Source: Bacteroidales bacterium
GTDB lineage: Bacteria > Bacteroidota > Bacteroidia > Bacteroidales > VadinHA17
DNA: 64,000 bases
Assembly (NCBI GenBank): GCA_025454795.1
Contig: JALONT010000010.1
Span: forward strand, 39,844 to 103,843
Reading direction: 5' to 3'
In this document: one piece after another, positions 36,340 to 46,162 of the stretch
Layout: every line of letters starts with the position of its first letter
Position numbering within the stretch: the first letter of the stretch is position 1
Made by a program: the position numbers and the translations under genes
Notes under the pieces: model-generated
Seen by the model: only the letters and a program-made list of their open reading frames with translations
The model's database searches: none
What the model was told of the DNA's origin: nothing

Positions 36340-37374
36340 ATGATCTACAGAAGCAAGGCTCCGTTAAGGCTCGGTCTCGGAGGGGGAGGAAGCGATGTCT
36401 CGCCCTATTCTGACATTTATGGCGGAGCCGTTCTTAATGCTACAATCGACCAGTATGCCTACTGTACTATTGAGGAGACTTCTACAGACACAATAGTCAT
36501 TAATGCAGCGGATTTAAACATTAAAAAAAGCTACCCATCAGCCCTGACTCTGCCTGTTGACGGCCATCTGGACCTGCATAAAGGTGTTTATAACAGGATC
36601 GTCCGCGATTTCGGAATCACCAGGACATTGTCTTTCAAAATTACAACTTATTGTGATGTGCCTCCGGGAAGTGGCCTGGGAACATCATCCACTATGGTTG
36701 TTGCCATCCTGAAAGCATTTGCTGAATGGCTTAATCTGCCTTTAGGTGATTATGATATGGCATATAAAGCATATCAGATTGAGCGCATTGACCTGGGGCT
36801 CAGCGGTGGAAAACAGGATCAGTATGCTGCCACTTTCGGTGGATTTAATTTCATTGAATTCTACAAAGACAACAGGGTAATTGTTAATCCGCTGAGAATT
36901 AACCGATGGATTGTCGATGAGCTTGAAGTTTCAATGGTACTTTATTATACAGGAGCATCACGTTCTTCGGATAAAATAATCAGGGAACAGCAGGATAATA
37001 CAAGTAAAGGGAAGAAACTACCTGTGGAAGCTACACATAAAATAAAGGAGAATTCCTACATAATGAAAGATTTTCTGCTTAAGGGTGAAATAAAAAAGTT
37101 TGCCGGAGCTCTTGGAAAGGAATGGGAAAACAAGAAAAAGATGGCGGCATCCATTACTAACCAGCATATTGAAAAAATATATGAAGCAGCAATAAAATCA
37201 GGTGCTTATGGGGGGAAAGTCTCAGGAGCCGGCGGCGGAGGTTTCATGTTTTTTGCCATCGACCCTGTAAAAAGAATGGGCTTGATTAATACCCTGAACC
37301 TGTTTAAAGGAAAAGTCCTTAACTTCCATTTCAGTGAAAACGGGTGCCAGGGCTGGAAAATAAATGATAAATAA
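36340..37374 (+). CDS. hddA: D-glycero-alpha-D-manno-heptose-7-phosphate kinase
   Basis: 344-residue GHMP kinase. The N-terminus [21 protein letters not shown] is diagnostic of HddA and close relatives, [13 protein letters not shown] is the ATP loop, and [11 protein letters not shown] is the C-terminal motif. It makes heptose 1,7-bisphosphate. With GmhB and HddC downstream it forms the GDP-D-glycero-alpha-D-manno-heptose route. The first enzyme, GmhA, is not in the window. Confidence 0.85.
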   Translation: MIYRSKAPLRLGLGGGGSDVSPYSDIYGGAVLNATIDQYAYCTIEETSTDTIVINAADLNIKKSYPSALTLPVDGHLDLHKGVYNRIVRDFGITRTLSFKITTYCDVPPGSGLGTSSTMVVAILKAFAEWLNLPLGDYDMAYKAYQIERIDLGLSGGKQDQYAATFGGFNFIEFYKDNRVIVNPLRINRWIVDELEVSMVLYYTGASRSSDKIIREQQDNTSKGKKLPVEATHKIKENSYIMKDFLLKGEIKKFAGALGKEWENKKKMAASITNQHIEKIYEAAIKSGAYGGKVSGAGGGGFMFFAIDPVKRMGLINTLNLFKGKVLNFHFSENGCQGWKINDK

Positions 37375-37416
37375 AACTGAAGTAATATTTATTCGGAAAA
37401 TCCAATCACTGATTGA

Positions 37417-38106
37417 ATGGAAGCTATAATTCTCGCAGGAGGAATGGGAAAGAGGCTTGCGAAGGTCGTTGCTGATGTTCCCAAACCTATGGCATCTGTC
37501 AATGGCAGACCATTTCTGTATTATATTATTCATTGGCTTAGGAAGTATCCTGTTGAAAGAGTCATCATTTCAGCAGGTTATAAATCAGATAGTATTGTGA
37601 AATACTTTGGGGATTCGTTCAGCAATATTCCTCTTGATTATGCACTTGAAAAGAAACCTCTGGGAACCGGAGGTGCTCTGATGTTTGCTCTTCTGAAAAC
37701 AACAGGCAGCAACGTTCTGGTAATAAACGGAGATACCTGGTTCCCGATTGACATCAATAAGTTCTATTCATCCCACATACATAATAAACATCAGCTGACA
37801 ATTGCATTAAAACTCATGAGAGATTTTTCAAGGTATGGCAATGTTGAATGTATTGACAATACAATAGTCAGGTTTAATGAAAAAAAATTCTGCAGGGAGG
37901 GTCTGATAAATGGCGGAATATATCTGATCAATAAGCATTTTCTGGAATCAAGACTATTGCCTGAAGTCTTTTCCCTGGAGAAGGAGTTACTGGAAAAAGA
38001 GAGCGGTTCGTCTGAACTGAAGTGCCTGATATTTGATGATCCTTTTATTGATATCGGTATCCCTGAGGACTATCATAGGGCAGCAACTCTCCTGGGAGAA
38101 ATATAA
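37417..38106 (+). CDS. hddC: D-glycero-alpha-D-manno-heptose 1-phosphate guanylyltransferase
   Basis: 229-residue nucleotidyltransferase. The signature EAIILAGGMGKRLAKVVADVPKP begins the fold, and VLVINGDTWFPIDI carries the metal-binding Asp. The other candidates are sugar-1-phosphate thymidylyl- or mannose guanylyltransferases, but the position between hddA and gmhB favours HddC. The gene lies 42 bp after hddA. Confidence 0.82.
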   Translation: MEAIILAGGMGKRLAKVVADVPKPMASVNGRPFLYYIIHWLRKYPVERVIISAGYKSDSIVKYFGDSFSNIPLDYALEKKPLGTGGALMFALLKTTGSNVLVINGDTWFPIDINKFYSSHIHNKHQLTIALKLMRDFSRYGNVECIDNTIVRFNEKKFCREGLINGGIYLINKHFLESRLLPEVFSLEKELLEKESGSSELKCLIFDDPFIDIGIPEDYHRAATLLGEI

Positions 38107-38121
38107 TAGGTTATTATAAGA

Positions 38122-38619
38122 ATGAGGAAAGCGCTTTTTATCGACCGGGATGGTGTTATAAATGTAGACAAGGGTCATGTATATACCGCTGAAAAATTTG
38201 AATTTATTGAAGGGATTTTTGATCTGTGCAGAGGTTACTCTGATGCCGGTTACCTGATCATGGTAATCACCAATCAGGCTGGAATCGCAAAAGGGATCTT
38301 CGCTGAAGCCGATTTCATTAAGCTGACGGAATGGATGATCACCCGTTTTAAGGATAACGGGATTCTTATTTCAAAGGTCTATTATTGTCCTCATCACCCT
38401 GATTTCACGGGACACTGCAGCTGTCGCAAACCTGAACCTGGAATGATTCTTTGTGCAGTTAAAGAATTTGACCTTGACATTACAGAATGTGTTCTGATAG
38501 GAGATATGGAAACCGATCTGGAAGCCGGCAGAAGTGCAGGGATACCGGAATCCAGCCTGCATCTATATAGCCCCCCAACCCCTCCAGCTATTGCGGGACA
38601 GGCTCTAAAGGGGGGCTAA
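38122..38619 (+). CDS. gmhB: D-glycero-D-manno-heptose 1,7-bisphosphate phosphatase
   Basis: 165-residue HAD-IIIA phosphatase. Motif I is FIDRDGVINVD, motif II is VITNQAGIAKG, the zinc loop is CPHHPDFTGHCSCRKPEPGM, and motif IV is LIGDMETDLEAG. It removes the C7 phosphate from heptose bisphosphate. The last 18 or so residues (SPPTPPAIAGQALKGG) are translated GC-rich repeat, so the native C-terminus has been replaced or extended. Confidence 0.85.
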   Translation: MRKALFIDRDGVINVDKGHVYTAEKFEFIEGIFDLCRGYSDAGYLIMVITNQAGIAKGIFAEADFIKLTEWMITRFKDNGILISKVYYCPHHPDFTGHCSCRKPEPGMILCAVKEFDLDITECVLIGDMETDLEAGRSAGIPESSLHLYSPPTPPAIAGQALKGG

Positions 38620-38705
38620 TACACTAAAAATAAACAAATTAATGAAAAGTTTTGTGAATCAGACCCCCTTCAGGGGGTGGCCATCCGCCGGTCGGCGATG
38701 ACCAG
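38572..38705. repeat. GC-rich palindromic repeats between convergent gmhB and GT2 genes
   Basis: Two blocks are visible: CCCCCCAACCCCTCC ... AAAGGGGGGC (38572-38618), and GACCCCCTTCAGGGGGTGG plus CCGCCGGTCGGCG (38663-38697). Both run into coding 3' ends: they supply the last residues of GmhB on the plus strand and of the GT2 protein on the minus strand. Confidence 0.7.
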
Positions 38706-39660
38706 GGGTTATATTTATCTTATCCCTTACCAGATAACTGTTCCTTTCACTTGAATTCCTGCTGATGAGTTCACCCAGAAATCCTGTCAGAAAAAGGAAT
38801 GATCCTATAATCATTACGGTAAGTGCAATATAAAAATATGGACTATCGGTTACAAGAGGGGCTCTCAGGTGCTGGTTAATGAATACAAGTTTCCTGATGC
38901 CAAGATATCCGGCCATTACAAATCCGATCAGGAACATAATTGTTCCCAGTGATCCGAAGAGATGCATCGGACTTTTGCCGAAACGTGTTATAAATCTGAT
39001 AGTTAACAGATCAAGATATCCCTTGACAAACCTGTCTAATCCATATTTGGTCACACCGTATTTCCTGGGTCTGTGCTCAACAACTTTCTCTCCGATCCTC
39101 CTGAAGCCAGCTTCTTTTGCCAGCATGGGGATGTAGCGATGCATCTCTCCATACACTTCTATACTCTTTACGACTCCACTGCGGTACGCTTTTAGACCGC
39201 AATTGAAATCATGAAGCCTGATACCGGAGGTCAGACGCGCAGTACCATTGTATATCCGGCTGGTGAAACGCTTTATAAACGGATCATATCTCTTCTTTTT
39301 CCAGCCTGAAACGAGGTCGTACTTTTCCTCTTTAATCATCCTGAAAAGCTCAGGGATCTCATCGGGACTGTCCTGTAGATCTGAATCCATTGTAATTACG
39401 ACATCGCCTGCTGATTCCGAGAATCCTGTGTGAAGTGCAGCTGCTTTACCATAATTTCTACTGAACCTGATGCCTTTTACATATTTTCTGTTACCAGCCA
39501 GTTCCTTTATCACTTTCCATGATGTATCCGAACTTCCGTCGTCAATAAAGATAATTTCACAGGAGAGACCAGCCTGGTCACAGACCTTTTCAATCCATCC
39601 GGAAAGCTCAGGGAGAGACTCTTCTTCGTTATAAACAGGTATTATTACCGACAGATCCAT
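38659..39660 (-). CDS. family 2 membrane glycosyltransferase (DPM1/GtrB-like)
   Basis: 333 residues. GT-A domain (about 1-230): LSVIIPVYNEEESLPEL, FIDDGSSD, then VITMDSDLQDSPDEIPEL with the metal-binding acidic pair. Two C-terminal membrane helices follow (about 232-256 and 270-297), as in polyprenyl-phosphate sugar transferases that feed flippases. The last residues (PGHRRPADGHPLKGV) are encoded by the GC-rich repeat. It lies 15 bp after the DUF4199 gene. Confidence 0.85.
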   Translation of the reverse strand: MDLSVIIPVYNEEESLPELSGWIEKVCDQAGLSCEIIFIDDGSSDTSWKVIKELAGNRKYVKGIRFSRNYGKAAALHTGFSESAGDVVITMDSDLQDSPDEIPELFRMIKEEKYDLVSGWKKKRYDPFIKRFTSRIYNGTARLTSGIRLHDFNCGLKAYRSGVVKSIEVYGEMHRYIPMLAKEAGFRRIGEKVVEHRPRKYGVTKYGLDRFVKGYLDLLTIRFITRFGKSPMHLFGSLGTIMFLIGFVMAGYLGIRKLVFINQHLRAPLVTDSPYFYIALTVMIIGSFLFLTGFLGELISRNSSERNSYLVRDKINITPGHRRPADGHPLKGV

Positions 39661-39675
39661 TTTGGGTTTTTTCAG

Positions 39676-40209
39676 TTATTGAACGGTGGAATCAACCAGA
39701 GGATTACCTTCTTTACGTACAAATGCAGCAACCAGGAGAGATATAATAAAACCTGTGAACATGCTGCTTAATATACCCATCAGGGCCATAAAAGCAGGCT
39801 TCATTATTTTAGCCTGTATTGCCATACCTGCATCAATCTGCGTCTGGGGCATACCTTTTTTCAACATAGCTTCTTCGCCTGCTGCTAACATTTTACCAGT
39901 CAGATCCGGGTCAATCACTGCATATAGGATATAAGTGAAGAGAGCCATTATTATCGAATAATAAAGAAAAATTATCAATCCTGCTCCAAGTGACTGTCCG
40001 AATGTGATCATCCCATGCATATAATTATCACGAAATGATTTGACCAGGAAAAACAAGACAACTAACAGGATAACCATGAATACATACCCCTGAACTTTAT
40101 TAAGAGAGAGGTCGAGAAAATATATTACCAGGGAATAAACTATCCCAATAAGTCCCATTATCAAACCGTTTGTCAGGTTAGCTTTCCAGACATTAACATT
40201 CTGTTCCAT
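39676..40209 (-). CDS. DUF4199 family membrane protein
   Basis: 177 residues with four predicted membrane helices (about 13-33, 38-57, 70-98 and 135-162) and the GMITFGQSLGAGLIIF segment typical of DUF4199. The function is unknown. In Bacteroidota such genes often precede a GT2 gene of the kind found downstream here, so they are probably co-transcribed. Confidence 0.8.
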   Translation of the reverse strand: MEQNVNVWKANLTNGLIMGLIGIVYSLVIYFLDLSLNKVQGYVFMVILLVVLFFLVKSFRDNYMHGMITFGQSLGAGLIIFLYYSIIMALFTYILYAVIDPDLTGKMLAAGEEAMLKKGMPQTQIDAGMAIQAKIMKPAFMALMGILSSMFTGFIISLLVAAFVRKEGNPLVDSTVQ

Positions 40210-40297
40210 AGTTTTGATTTTTTGTTTTTAATCATTCAGGCTTAACAAATATAATGTAAAAATAGGAAAGAGTACTTTTTCTGGTTTGGATAAATAT

Positions 40298-40328
40298 TTT
40301 GCATGCTCCTCAAATTTTTGTATTTTTG
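40298..40328 (+). promoter_or_regulatory. Bacteroidota-type promoter of the SRP RNA gene
   Basis: TTTG (40298-40301), a 19-nt spacer and TATTTTTG (40321-40328) match the TTTG / TAnnTTTG consensus. Transcription would start within a few bases of the SRP RNA 5' end. Confidence 0.75.
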
Positions 40329-40331
40329 CAC

Positions 40332-40430
40332 AGGGTAAGTCTTATACGACCAGCTCCTGCTGAACTCCCCCAGGATCGGAAGGTAGCAAGGGTAGGCAGT
40401 TGTAGCGGTGCGATATAAGGAGCTTACCCT
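40332..40430 (+). ncRNA. ffs: signal recognition particle RNA, small bacterial type (4.5S)
   Basis: About 99 nt. The ends AGGGTAAG and CTTACCCT pair, with TTAT / ATAA continuing the stem. The apical part holds GGATCGGAAGGTAGCAAGGG, the conserved domain IV with the GGAAG-type tetraloop and asymmetric bulge that bind Ffh. There is no Alu domain. Confidence 0.93.
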
Positions 40431-40462
40431 AAAGTTTGAAATGGCTGAAGTTTAATTCTTTA

Positions 40463-40505
40463 TTAACTCTAAGTACTCTGGGCACTTTAGGCACTCAAGG
40501 CACTT
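40463..40505. repeat. dispersed repeat (TTAACTCTAAGTACTC family), copy 1
   Basis: TTAACTCTAAGTACTC (40463-40478) is followed by GGGCACTTTAGGCACTCAAGGCAC. The same 16-bp core, with a similar GGCACTCTAGGCAC tail, is at 46122-46162. It is non-coding and lies between the SRP RNA and the next gene. Confidence 0.7.
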
Positions 40506-40535
40506 TCTTTTATCTTTGCAGGAAAAATAAATTTA

Positions 40536-41150
40536 ATGCTGCTCCGAATTTATCCGGAAAACCCTAATCCAAAGCACATCAGGCAGGTGGTGGATATTCT
40601 TAAAACAGGTGGTATAATTATATATCCCACAGATACAGTATATGCAATGGGTTGTGACATAAAAGCAAACAAAGCAATTGAAAAAATTGCCCGTCTCAAA
40701 GGTCTTAATCCAAAGAATCCTGATCTATCCCTCATCTTTCATGACATGAGCCAGCTTTCTGAATATACTATTATCAGGGATAATACTATATTCAAACTTC
40801 TGAAAAGAAACCTTCCCGGTCCATTTACCTTTATCGTCCAGGCTAATAGCCAGATCCCAAGGATGTTCAAGAACAAGAAAAAGACTGTAGGTATCAGGAT
40901 TCCGGATAATAGTATCGTATTAGAGCTTGTAAGAGAATTAGGCAGGCCAATCATTACTACTTCAATACATGATCCTGATGAGATAATTGAATATACTACC
41001 GATCCCGAGCTGATTCATGAAAAGTACAACGATTTTGCAGATATTGTCATTGACGGAGGGTATGGAAAAAACGAGGCTTCTACTATTGTAGACTGCACAG
41101 GTGAAGAGACAGAGATACTCAGACAGGGGCTGGGAATCCTCGAATTATAA
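40536..41150 (+). CDS. YciO/Sua5/YrdC family protein
   Basis: 204 residues. The fold motif GGIIIYPTDTVYAMGCDI (about 29-46) and the KGLNPKNPDLSLIF segment match the YrdC domain; GRPIITTSIH and ASTIVDCTG also fit. Sua5/YrdC makes threonylcarbamoyl-AMP for the t6A modification of tRNA. The sequence looks closer to the YciO subgroup, whose role is less certain, and the Sua5 C-terminal domain is missing. Confidence 0.82.
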   Translation: MLLRIYPENPNPKHIRQVVDILKTGGIIIYPTDTVYAMGCDIKANKAIEKIARLKGLNPKNPDLSLIFHDMSQLSEYTIIRDNTIFKLLKRNLPGPFTFIVQANSQIPRMFKNKKKTVGIRIPDNSIVLELVRELGRPIITTSIHDPDEIIEYTTDPELIHEKYNDFADIVIDGGYGKNEASTIVDCTGEETEILRQGLGILEL

Positions 41151-41155
41151 CAGGA

Positions 41156-42598
41156 CTATCGCCGGTAAAAATTTCCTGTTAATAGAACCAGGAATGAGAG
41201 CAATTCCAGCCTCCCAAGCATCATTAAAAATGAGAAGAACCATTTGCCTGCCACAGGAATTGCAGCATAGTTTGTAAATGGTCCGAATGAGCCCAGTGCG
41301 GGTCCTATATTCCCCAGGAGAGATGCTGATGTGCTGAAGGATGTTATGATATCATAACCCATAAGCGAGATTATGAGTGAACTGAAACAGATAACCAGAA
41401 AATATAAGGTAATGAATACCAGTAGATTAATAATTATGCCCGGTGGAATTATTTTATGATCGAGACGTACAGGAATAAATGCATTCGGATGGATCATCCT
41501 CCTCATTTCATGTCTCGCATTCTTAGTAATCAGGAGGAGTCTTATGATCTTTAAACTGCTGCTAGCTGAGCCTGACATACCACCGGTAAACATAAGAATA
41601 AACATAATCATTATCAGAAAACTGCTCCAATGGCTGAAATCAGTATAATAGAAGCCTGTCGTGGTAATGACTGAAACAACATGAAAGGATCCTTCCAGAA
41701 GTGCTTTCCCCGGAGGATAAACAGATGTAGCCCACAGGTAAAAAGAAACAATAACTATGAAAACCAGGCAGGTTAAGGTGTAAAATATAAACTCGCTATT
41801 CCCGGTAATCTTTTTAAAATTTCGCTTGAGACCAAAATAGACTATCGTCATATTTGTCCCTGCCAGGAACATAAAAACGGTCAGGATGACCATAAAATAA
41901 GGTGATCCGATGGCAGCAATCCCTGTATTATACGTTGAAAAACCGCCGGTAGACATGGTAGAGAATGAATGGCATATCGCATCAAAAATGTTCATTCCTC
42001 CAATCGTTAACATTATAGCTTCTGCAAGAGTAAGAACCCAGTAAATTGTAATCAGACGCTTTCCTGTCTCTTTTATCTTCGGATGTATTTTGTCTGTTGT
42101 CTGGCCGGTGAAATCTGTAATCGTAAGCTGTATGTTGATGGTTTTAACTACCTGTAATGCAGACATTGAAATAATAATGAAAACTGCACCTCCAACCCAT
42201 TGTGTAAGACTTCTCCAGAAAAGGATACCATGAGGTTTTGTTTCTATGTCTGTCAGGATTGTTGCTCCGGTTGTAGTGAATCCGGACATCGATTCAAAAA
42301 ATGCATCTCCGAAATTGCTTATTGACCCGCTCAGAAGATAGGGGAGAGTACCGAAGAGGCTAAGGATCAGCCATATCCCTGTAACGATTATATAGCCTTC
42401 CTTATTCCCCGAGAGCTTTTCTACATTCCTGAGAGGAGTGAATACCAGCACCCCGGTAACTAGTGTAATAATTCCTGAAAAAAGAATCGAAGCAGGTTCT
42501 TTATATAAAAATGAGACTGCTGCAGAAAGCAGCATGAACAAGCCTTCAATGATAAGCACCAGACTAAATACCCTGGCAATGATCCTGAAATTTACCAT
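41156..42598 (-). CDS. trkH: Trk-type potassium uptake protein, membrane subunit
   Basis: 480 residues with about ten membrane helices and the repeated pore motifs of the SKT family (SGFTTTGATIL, STGGFSTYN, TTTGFYYTD, and a late SLLGNIGPAL). GGMSGSASSSLKIIR is the gating-loop region. It imports potassium with TrkA, encoded 6 bp upstream in the same operon. Confidence 0.93.
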   Translation of the reverse strand: MVNFRIIARVFSLVLIIEGLFMLLSAAVSFLYKEPASILFSGIITLVTGVLVFTPLRNVEKLSGNKEGYIIVTGIWLILSLFGTLPYLLSGSISNFGDAFFESMSGFTTTGATILTDIETKPHGILFWRSLTQWVGGAVFIIISMSALQVVKTINIQLTITDFTGQTTDKIHPKIKETGKRLITIYWVLTLAEAIMLTIGGMNIFDAICHSFSTMSTGGFSTYNTGIAAIGSPYFMVILTVFMFLAGTNMTIVYFGLKRNFKKITGNSEFIFYTLTCLVFIVIVSFYLWATSVYPPGKALLEGSFHVVSVITTTGFYYTDFSHWSSFLIMIMFILMFTGGMSGSASSSLKIIRLLLITKNARHEMRRMIHPNAFIPVRLDHKIIPPGIIINLLVFITLYFLVICFSSLIISLMGYDIITSFSTSASLLGNIGPALGSFGPFTNYAAIPVAGKWFFSFLMMLGRLELLSFLVLLTGNFYRR

Positions 42599-42604
42599 AC
42601 CTGA

Positions 42605-43945
42605 TCAGGTAAAGAATTTTGTCAGTCTGTCATATGCTGTCGGTAAGGTGAAAACGACAACCTTATCACCCGTTTTGATTATTGTATCACCGGTAGCTAT
42701 GAATGGGACACCATCCCTTGTTCCTCCTCCAACAATAGCATCTTTTGGGAAATCAAGACTCCTGAGGGTACCCCTTGTGATCTTTGCATTCTCCGGAACA
42801 TTGAATTCAAGAACCTCTGCATCAGTTCCGGCCATATATTTAACCTGCGTTACATTAAGGTTTGTTGTATGACGGAATATCCTGCTGGCAGCCGATATCT
42901 TTTTATTTATGATTGTGTCTATGCCTGAATTCTCTGCAAGGTTTATGTACTCCATGTTTTCAACTTCTGCAATAGTTTTCTTGACACCCATTTTCTTTGC
43001 CATAAGACATGAGAGAATGTTTGTTTCAGAGTTGCCTGTAACCGCAATAAAGGCGTCCATTTTTGAGATACCTTCCTGTTCAAGAAGATCAATATTCCGG
43101 CAATCGCCATTGATAATGAGTGTATTATCTAGAATCTCTGCCAGGGCTTCGCACCTTTCAGCATCTGAATCTATTAGTTTTACATCGCAGTTCTTCTGCA
43201 TATAAATGGCCACATGTTTCCCTATTCTGCTGCCGCCAAGGATCATAATATTTTTTGCCTCATAACTCTTCTTCCCCGATGTTTTCATCATTTCATCGAT
43301 ACCTTCACGTGTCGATATTACAAATACAACATCCCCTAGCTGAAACTGCTCATTACCCCTTGGGATAATTGTCTTTTCAGCTCGTTTTATAGCAACTGCT
43401 CTGAACTTGTCTGTTTTATTGCTGATAGATATCTCTTCGAGGCTTTTATTGAGGATGGGAGCATTTTCATCAAGTTTCTGAACAAACATGGTAAGCTTCC
43501 CTCCCGAAAACTCCATATATTCAGTTGTTCCCGTTTCCTGAAGCAATCCCAGAACTTCCCTGGCTGCAATAAGCTCAGGATAGATCAGCGAATCGATTCC
43601 CAGGGTTTTAAAAAAATCAAGAGTGGAATGCTCAAGATAATCAATGTTATCAATTCGTGCTATGGTCTTTATTGCACCAAACCGCTTTGCCAGAATCGCT
43701 GAAATAATATTGGTGTCTTCAGAATGGGTTACTGCAATAAACAGGTCAGTTTTCTTTTGAAGTATTTCCTGGAGGATCTGTACAGATGTCGCTGACCCGT
43801 TATATGTAAGCACATCAAGAGAAGACTCAATGAGCTTAAGCCTTGATTCTTCAGGTTCAATGATTACTATCTCATGATTTTCATTCGACAGCATCTTGGC
43901 AAGATGTGTACCTACTTCACCTGCTCCGGCGATTATTATTCTCAT
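42605..43945 (-). CDS. trkA: Trk potassium uptake system, NAD-binding subunit
   Basis: 446 residues built of two RCK units. The first Rossmann motif is IIAGAGEVGTHLA (residues 3-15); the second is MILGGSRIGKHVAIYM (about 232-247). Each is followed by a TrkA_C-like domain. It gates TrkH in response to nucleotides. Confidence 0.93.
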   Translation of the reverse strand: MRIIIAGAGEVGTHLAKMLSNENHEIVIIEPEESRLKLIESSLDVLTYNGSATSVQILQEILQKKTDLFIAVTHSEDTNIISAILAKRFGAIKTIARIDNIDYLEHSTLDFFKTLGIDSLIYPELIAAREVLGLLQETGTTEYMEFSGGKLTMFVQKLDENAPILNKSLEEISISNKTDKFRAVAIKRAEKTIIPRGNEQFQLGDVVFVISTREGIDEMMKTSGKKSYEAKNIMILGGSRIGKHVAIYMQKNCDVKLIDSDAERCEALAEILDNTLIINGDCRNIDLLEQEGISKMDAFIAVTGNSETNILSCLMAKKMGVKKTIAEVENMEYINLAENSGIDTIINKKISAASRIFRHTTNLNVTQVKYMAGTDAEVLEFNVPENAKITRGTLRSLDFPKDAIVGGGTRDGVPFIATGDTIIKTGDKVVVFTLPTAYDRLTKFFT

Positions 43946-44028
43946 AGAATTCTACTGAAAAACAGAACAAAATAAGAGATAAATAGCATAATACTCAAGT
44001 TTATTTAAGCTTTTATTTTACTGTATGG

Positions 44029-46035
44029 TCATAAAATACAGTTATAAGCTCCATCCTTTCTGACAAAATGGACTGAATCAGAACTTATAATTCTGACTAA
44101 CCTTGACAACCGGTAACTCTGTCTGACATCGGCTCCTATTATTAACGCCTCCGGTACTTCAACTGATTGAATATCGTGACTTATAACCGATTCACCCCTT
44201 AAAATAACAATTTCAGGTAAAGTGTTTATTAATAGAGATTTATTCAGATATTTCGTTATCAGAATATCCTTATCGCCATATCTAATCTTATAAGGATACT
44301 CATTTATAACATTGGTTTTGACTTTTAACCGGAGTGTAGAAGCATGCCTGTTTACTTCCTGCCAGTTCATAATTGTGTCAGAATACAGATTCAGGATCTT
44401 ACCTGTCCTTACTCCGGTAGCTGAATACCCTATAGAATTATATACGATCAGTTCGCTGGACCGTCTGATTTGTATATCTCTCAATGTATCCGCAAGAACC
44501 AGACAAAGGAGAGCAGTAAGAGGATAGATCACAGAAATGGATTTCCTGTTCAGCGCAAACTGTGTGAACAGGAAGATAGTCACAGTCAGTATGATACACT
44601 CAATTGAAGTTATGCCAATATTTTCAATTGTTGAAAGCGGGAGTGAAGCGGCTTTTTCAGTCAGTAGCTCTGTCAGCCCCGTAAGAATATCAAGTATCCG
44701 GGCAATAAACATTGAAAGGAAATGAACGGGGAATGTCAGAGGAACGAGGCATCCGGTTATTATTACCAGTGATGATAATGGAACTATAACTATATTGGAT
44801 AATATGAACCACGTCGGGAATCTGTTGAACAACATAATTGTAAGAGGAAGCGTTCCCGCCTGTGCAATGACCGTAACAGCCGCCGATTGCCAGATGAGAT
44901 CGGGGAGACGTTGCCGGAACAGGATCTTCAGATAGAGGTCGCGGTAAAAGCAGATTATATAAATGACTGCAGAATATGAAAGCAGAAATCCTGCATCAAA
45001 GATTACTGATGGCCTTATCATTATAAGGACAAATGCTGATGCCAGAACTGAATTGATACCATTTACAGGTCTCTTCAGAATATTGCCTGCCTGAAGAAAT
45101 GAAAACATTAAGGTTGCCCTTAGTACAGAGGGAGTTAGTCCTGTAACAAAAGCAAAAGCCCATAAGATCAGGAGGGTGATCAGTACCCTGAAAATATTTA
45201 GTCGCCCCTTCATGAAAAACAGCAATTTGAAAATGAAAAGACTCAGGATTACAGCATGAAGTCCTGAAACAGCCATTATATGCATTATTCCTGCTTTGAT
45301 GAAATTCTGCTTCTGATCAGGATCCAGTAAATTTTTTTGCCCGACTGTAATTGCTGCTACAAGCGCGAGCCGGTCTCCTTCAATTCCTCTTTCCCGGAAC
45401 ATATCAATTATCGTTTCCCTGATTATCAATGCCCTGTGAATCAGCTTTCTGTGCAGGGGTATTGTGTGACTATACATGTCGCTGCTGTCGGTAAGCGTAT
45501 AGTACCTTGTGCCCCTCGATTCCATATAGAACCTGTAATCAAATTCATACGGATTTCCCCTGCTTGTGATCTCCAAAGGGGAGCATCGGACCATCATAAG
45601 GTCGCCTGGAAGATATGAGGAACAGAATGAACTCTTTTTATTATAAAGTACTATAGATCCTTTTACGCGTTGATCACCTTTATTACCGATCCTGTGTTCG
45701 ATTCTGAAGTTCATCAGGTAGCTATTCTCTTTTTCTTCCGGAAAATCTGTAAGATAGCCTGTATATAATGCTTCCCCGGATTCAAGCACTGAAATACTCT
45801 TTTTTTCAGCTGTATACAGAAATAGTCCGCAATAAAGCATTGCAAGCGTGAACGCCATCCCATAAACAGGATTGGTAAGACTTCTGTTATAATAGAAACT
45901 TGCACACAGAAACAGGATCAAAGCTATTCCCGTAATAAGAAAGAATAAATTACCGGGAGTAAAGTAAAGACCTGACACTATACCTGCGCATAATGGCAGT
46001 CCGATCCGGAGAAACGGAATTTCCTTATGAAGCAC
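44029..46035 (-). CDS. comEC: ComEC/Rec2-family competence membrane protein
   Basis: 668 residues. N-terminal helices are followed by an OB-like DUF4131 region, then the Competence domain with GIMHIMAVSGLHAVILSL (about 250-267) and several helices (LTPSVLRATLMFSFLQ). The C-terminal metallo-beta-lactamase domain seen in many ComEC proteins is absent; the tail is a short soluble part of about 150 residues, as in other Bacteroidota. It probably forms the DNA-uptake channel. It precedes no other com gene here. Confidence 0.85.
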   Translation of the reverse strand: MLHKEIPFLRIGLPLCAGIVSGLYFTPGNLFFLITGIALILFLCASFYYNRSLTNPVYGMAFTLAMLYCGLFLYTAEKKSISVLESGEALYTGYLTDFPEEKENSYLMNFRIEHRIGNKGDQRVKGSIVLYNKKSSFCSSYLPGDLMMVRCSPLEITSRGNPYEFDYRFYMESRGTRYYTLTDSSDMYSHTIPLHRKLIHRALIIRETIIDMFRERGIEGDRLALVAAITVGQKNLLDPDQKQNFIKAGIMHIMAVSGLHAVILSLFIFKLLFFMKGRLNIFRVLITLLILWAFAFVTGLTPSVLRATLMFSFLQAGNILKRPVNGINSVLASAFVLIMIRPSVIFDAGFLLSYSAVIYIICFYRDLYLKILFRQRLPDLIWQSAAVTVIAQAGTLPLTIMLFNRFPTWFILSNIVIVPLSSLVIITGCLVPLTFPVHFLSMFIARILDILTGLTELLTEKAASLPLSTIENIGITSIECIILTVTIFLFTQFALNRKSISVIYPLTALLCLVLADTLRDIQIRRSSELIVYNSIGYSATGVRTGKILNLYSDTIMNWQEVNRHASTLRLKVKTNVINEYPYKIRYGDKDILITKYLNKSLLINTLPEIVILRGESVISHDIQSVEVPEALIIGADVRQSYRLSRLVRIISSDSVHFVRKDGAYNCIL

Positions 46036-46090
46036 AGCCTGCAGCGTTTGAGACTGTATAAAGATAAGAAAAAAGTTTGGAGTGAGCTAA

Positions 46091-46162
46091 AGTTTGGAGT
46101 GACTAAAGTTATATGGTATTCTTAACTCTAAGTACTCCAAACTCTAGGCACTCTAGGCACTT
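46091..46162. repeat. dispersed repeat (TTAACTCTAAGTACTC family), copy 2, with inverted repeat
   Basis: AGTTTGGAGT (46091-46100) and ACTCCAAACT (46134-46143) are perfect inverted repeats around the shared core TTAACTCTAAGTACTC (46122-46137). The right end, CTCTAGGCACTCTAGGCAC, covers the def stop codon at 46153-46155, so the repeat forms the 3' end of def. Confidence 0.7.
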
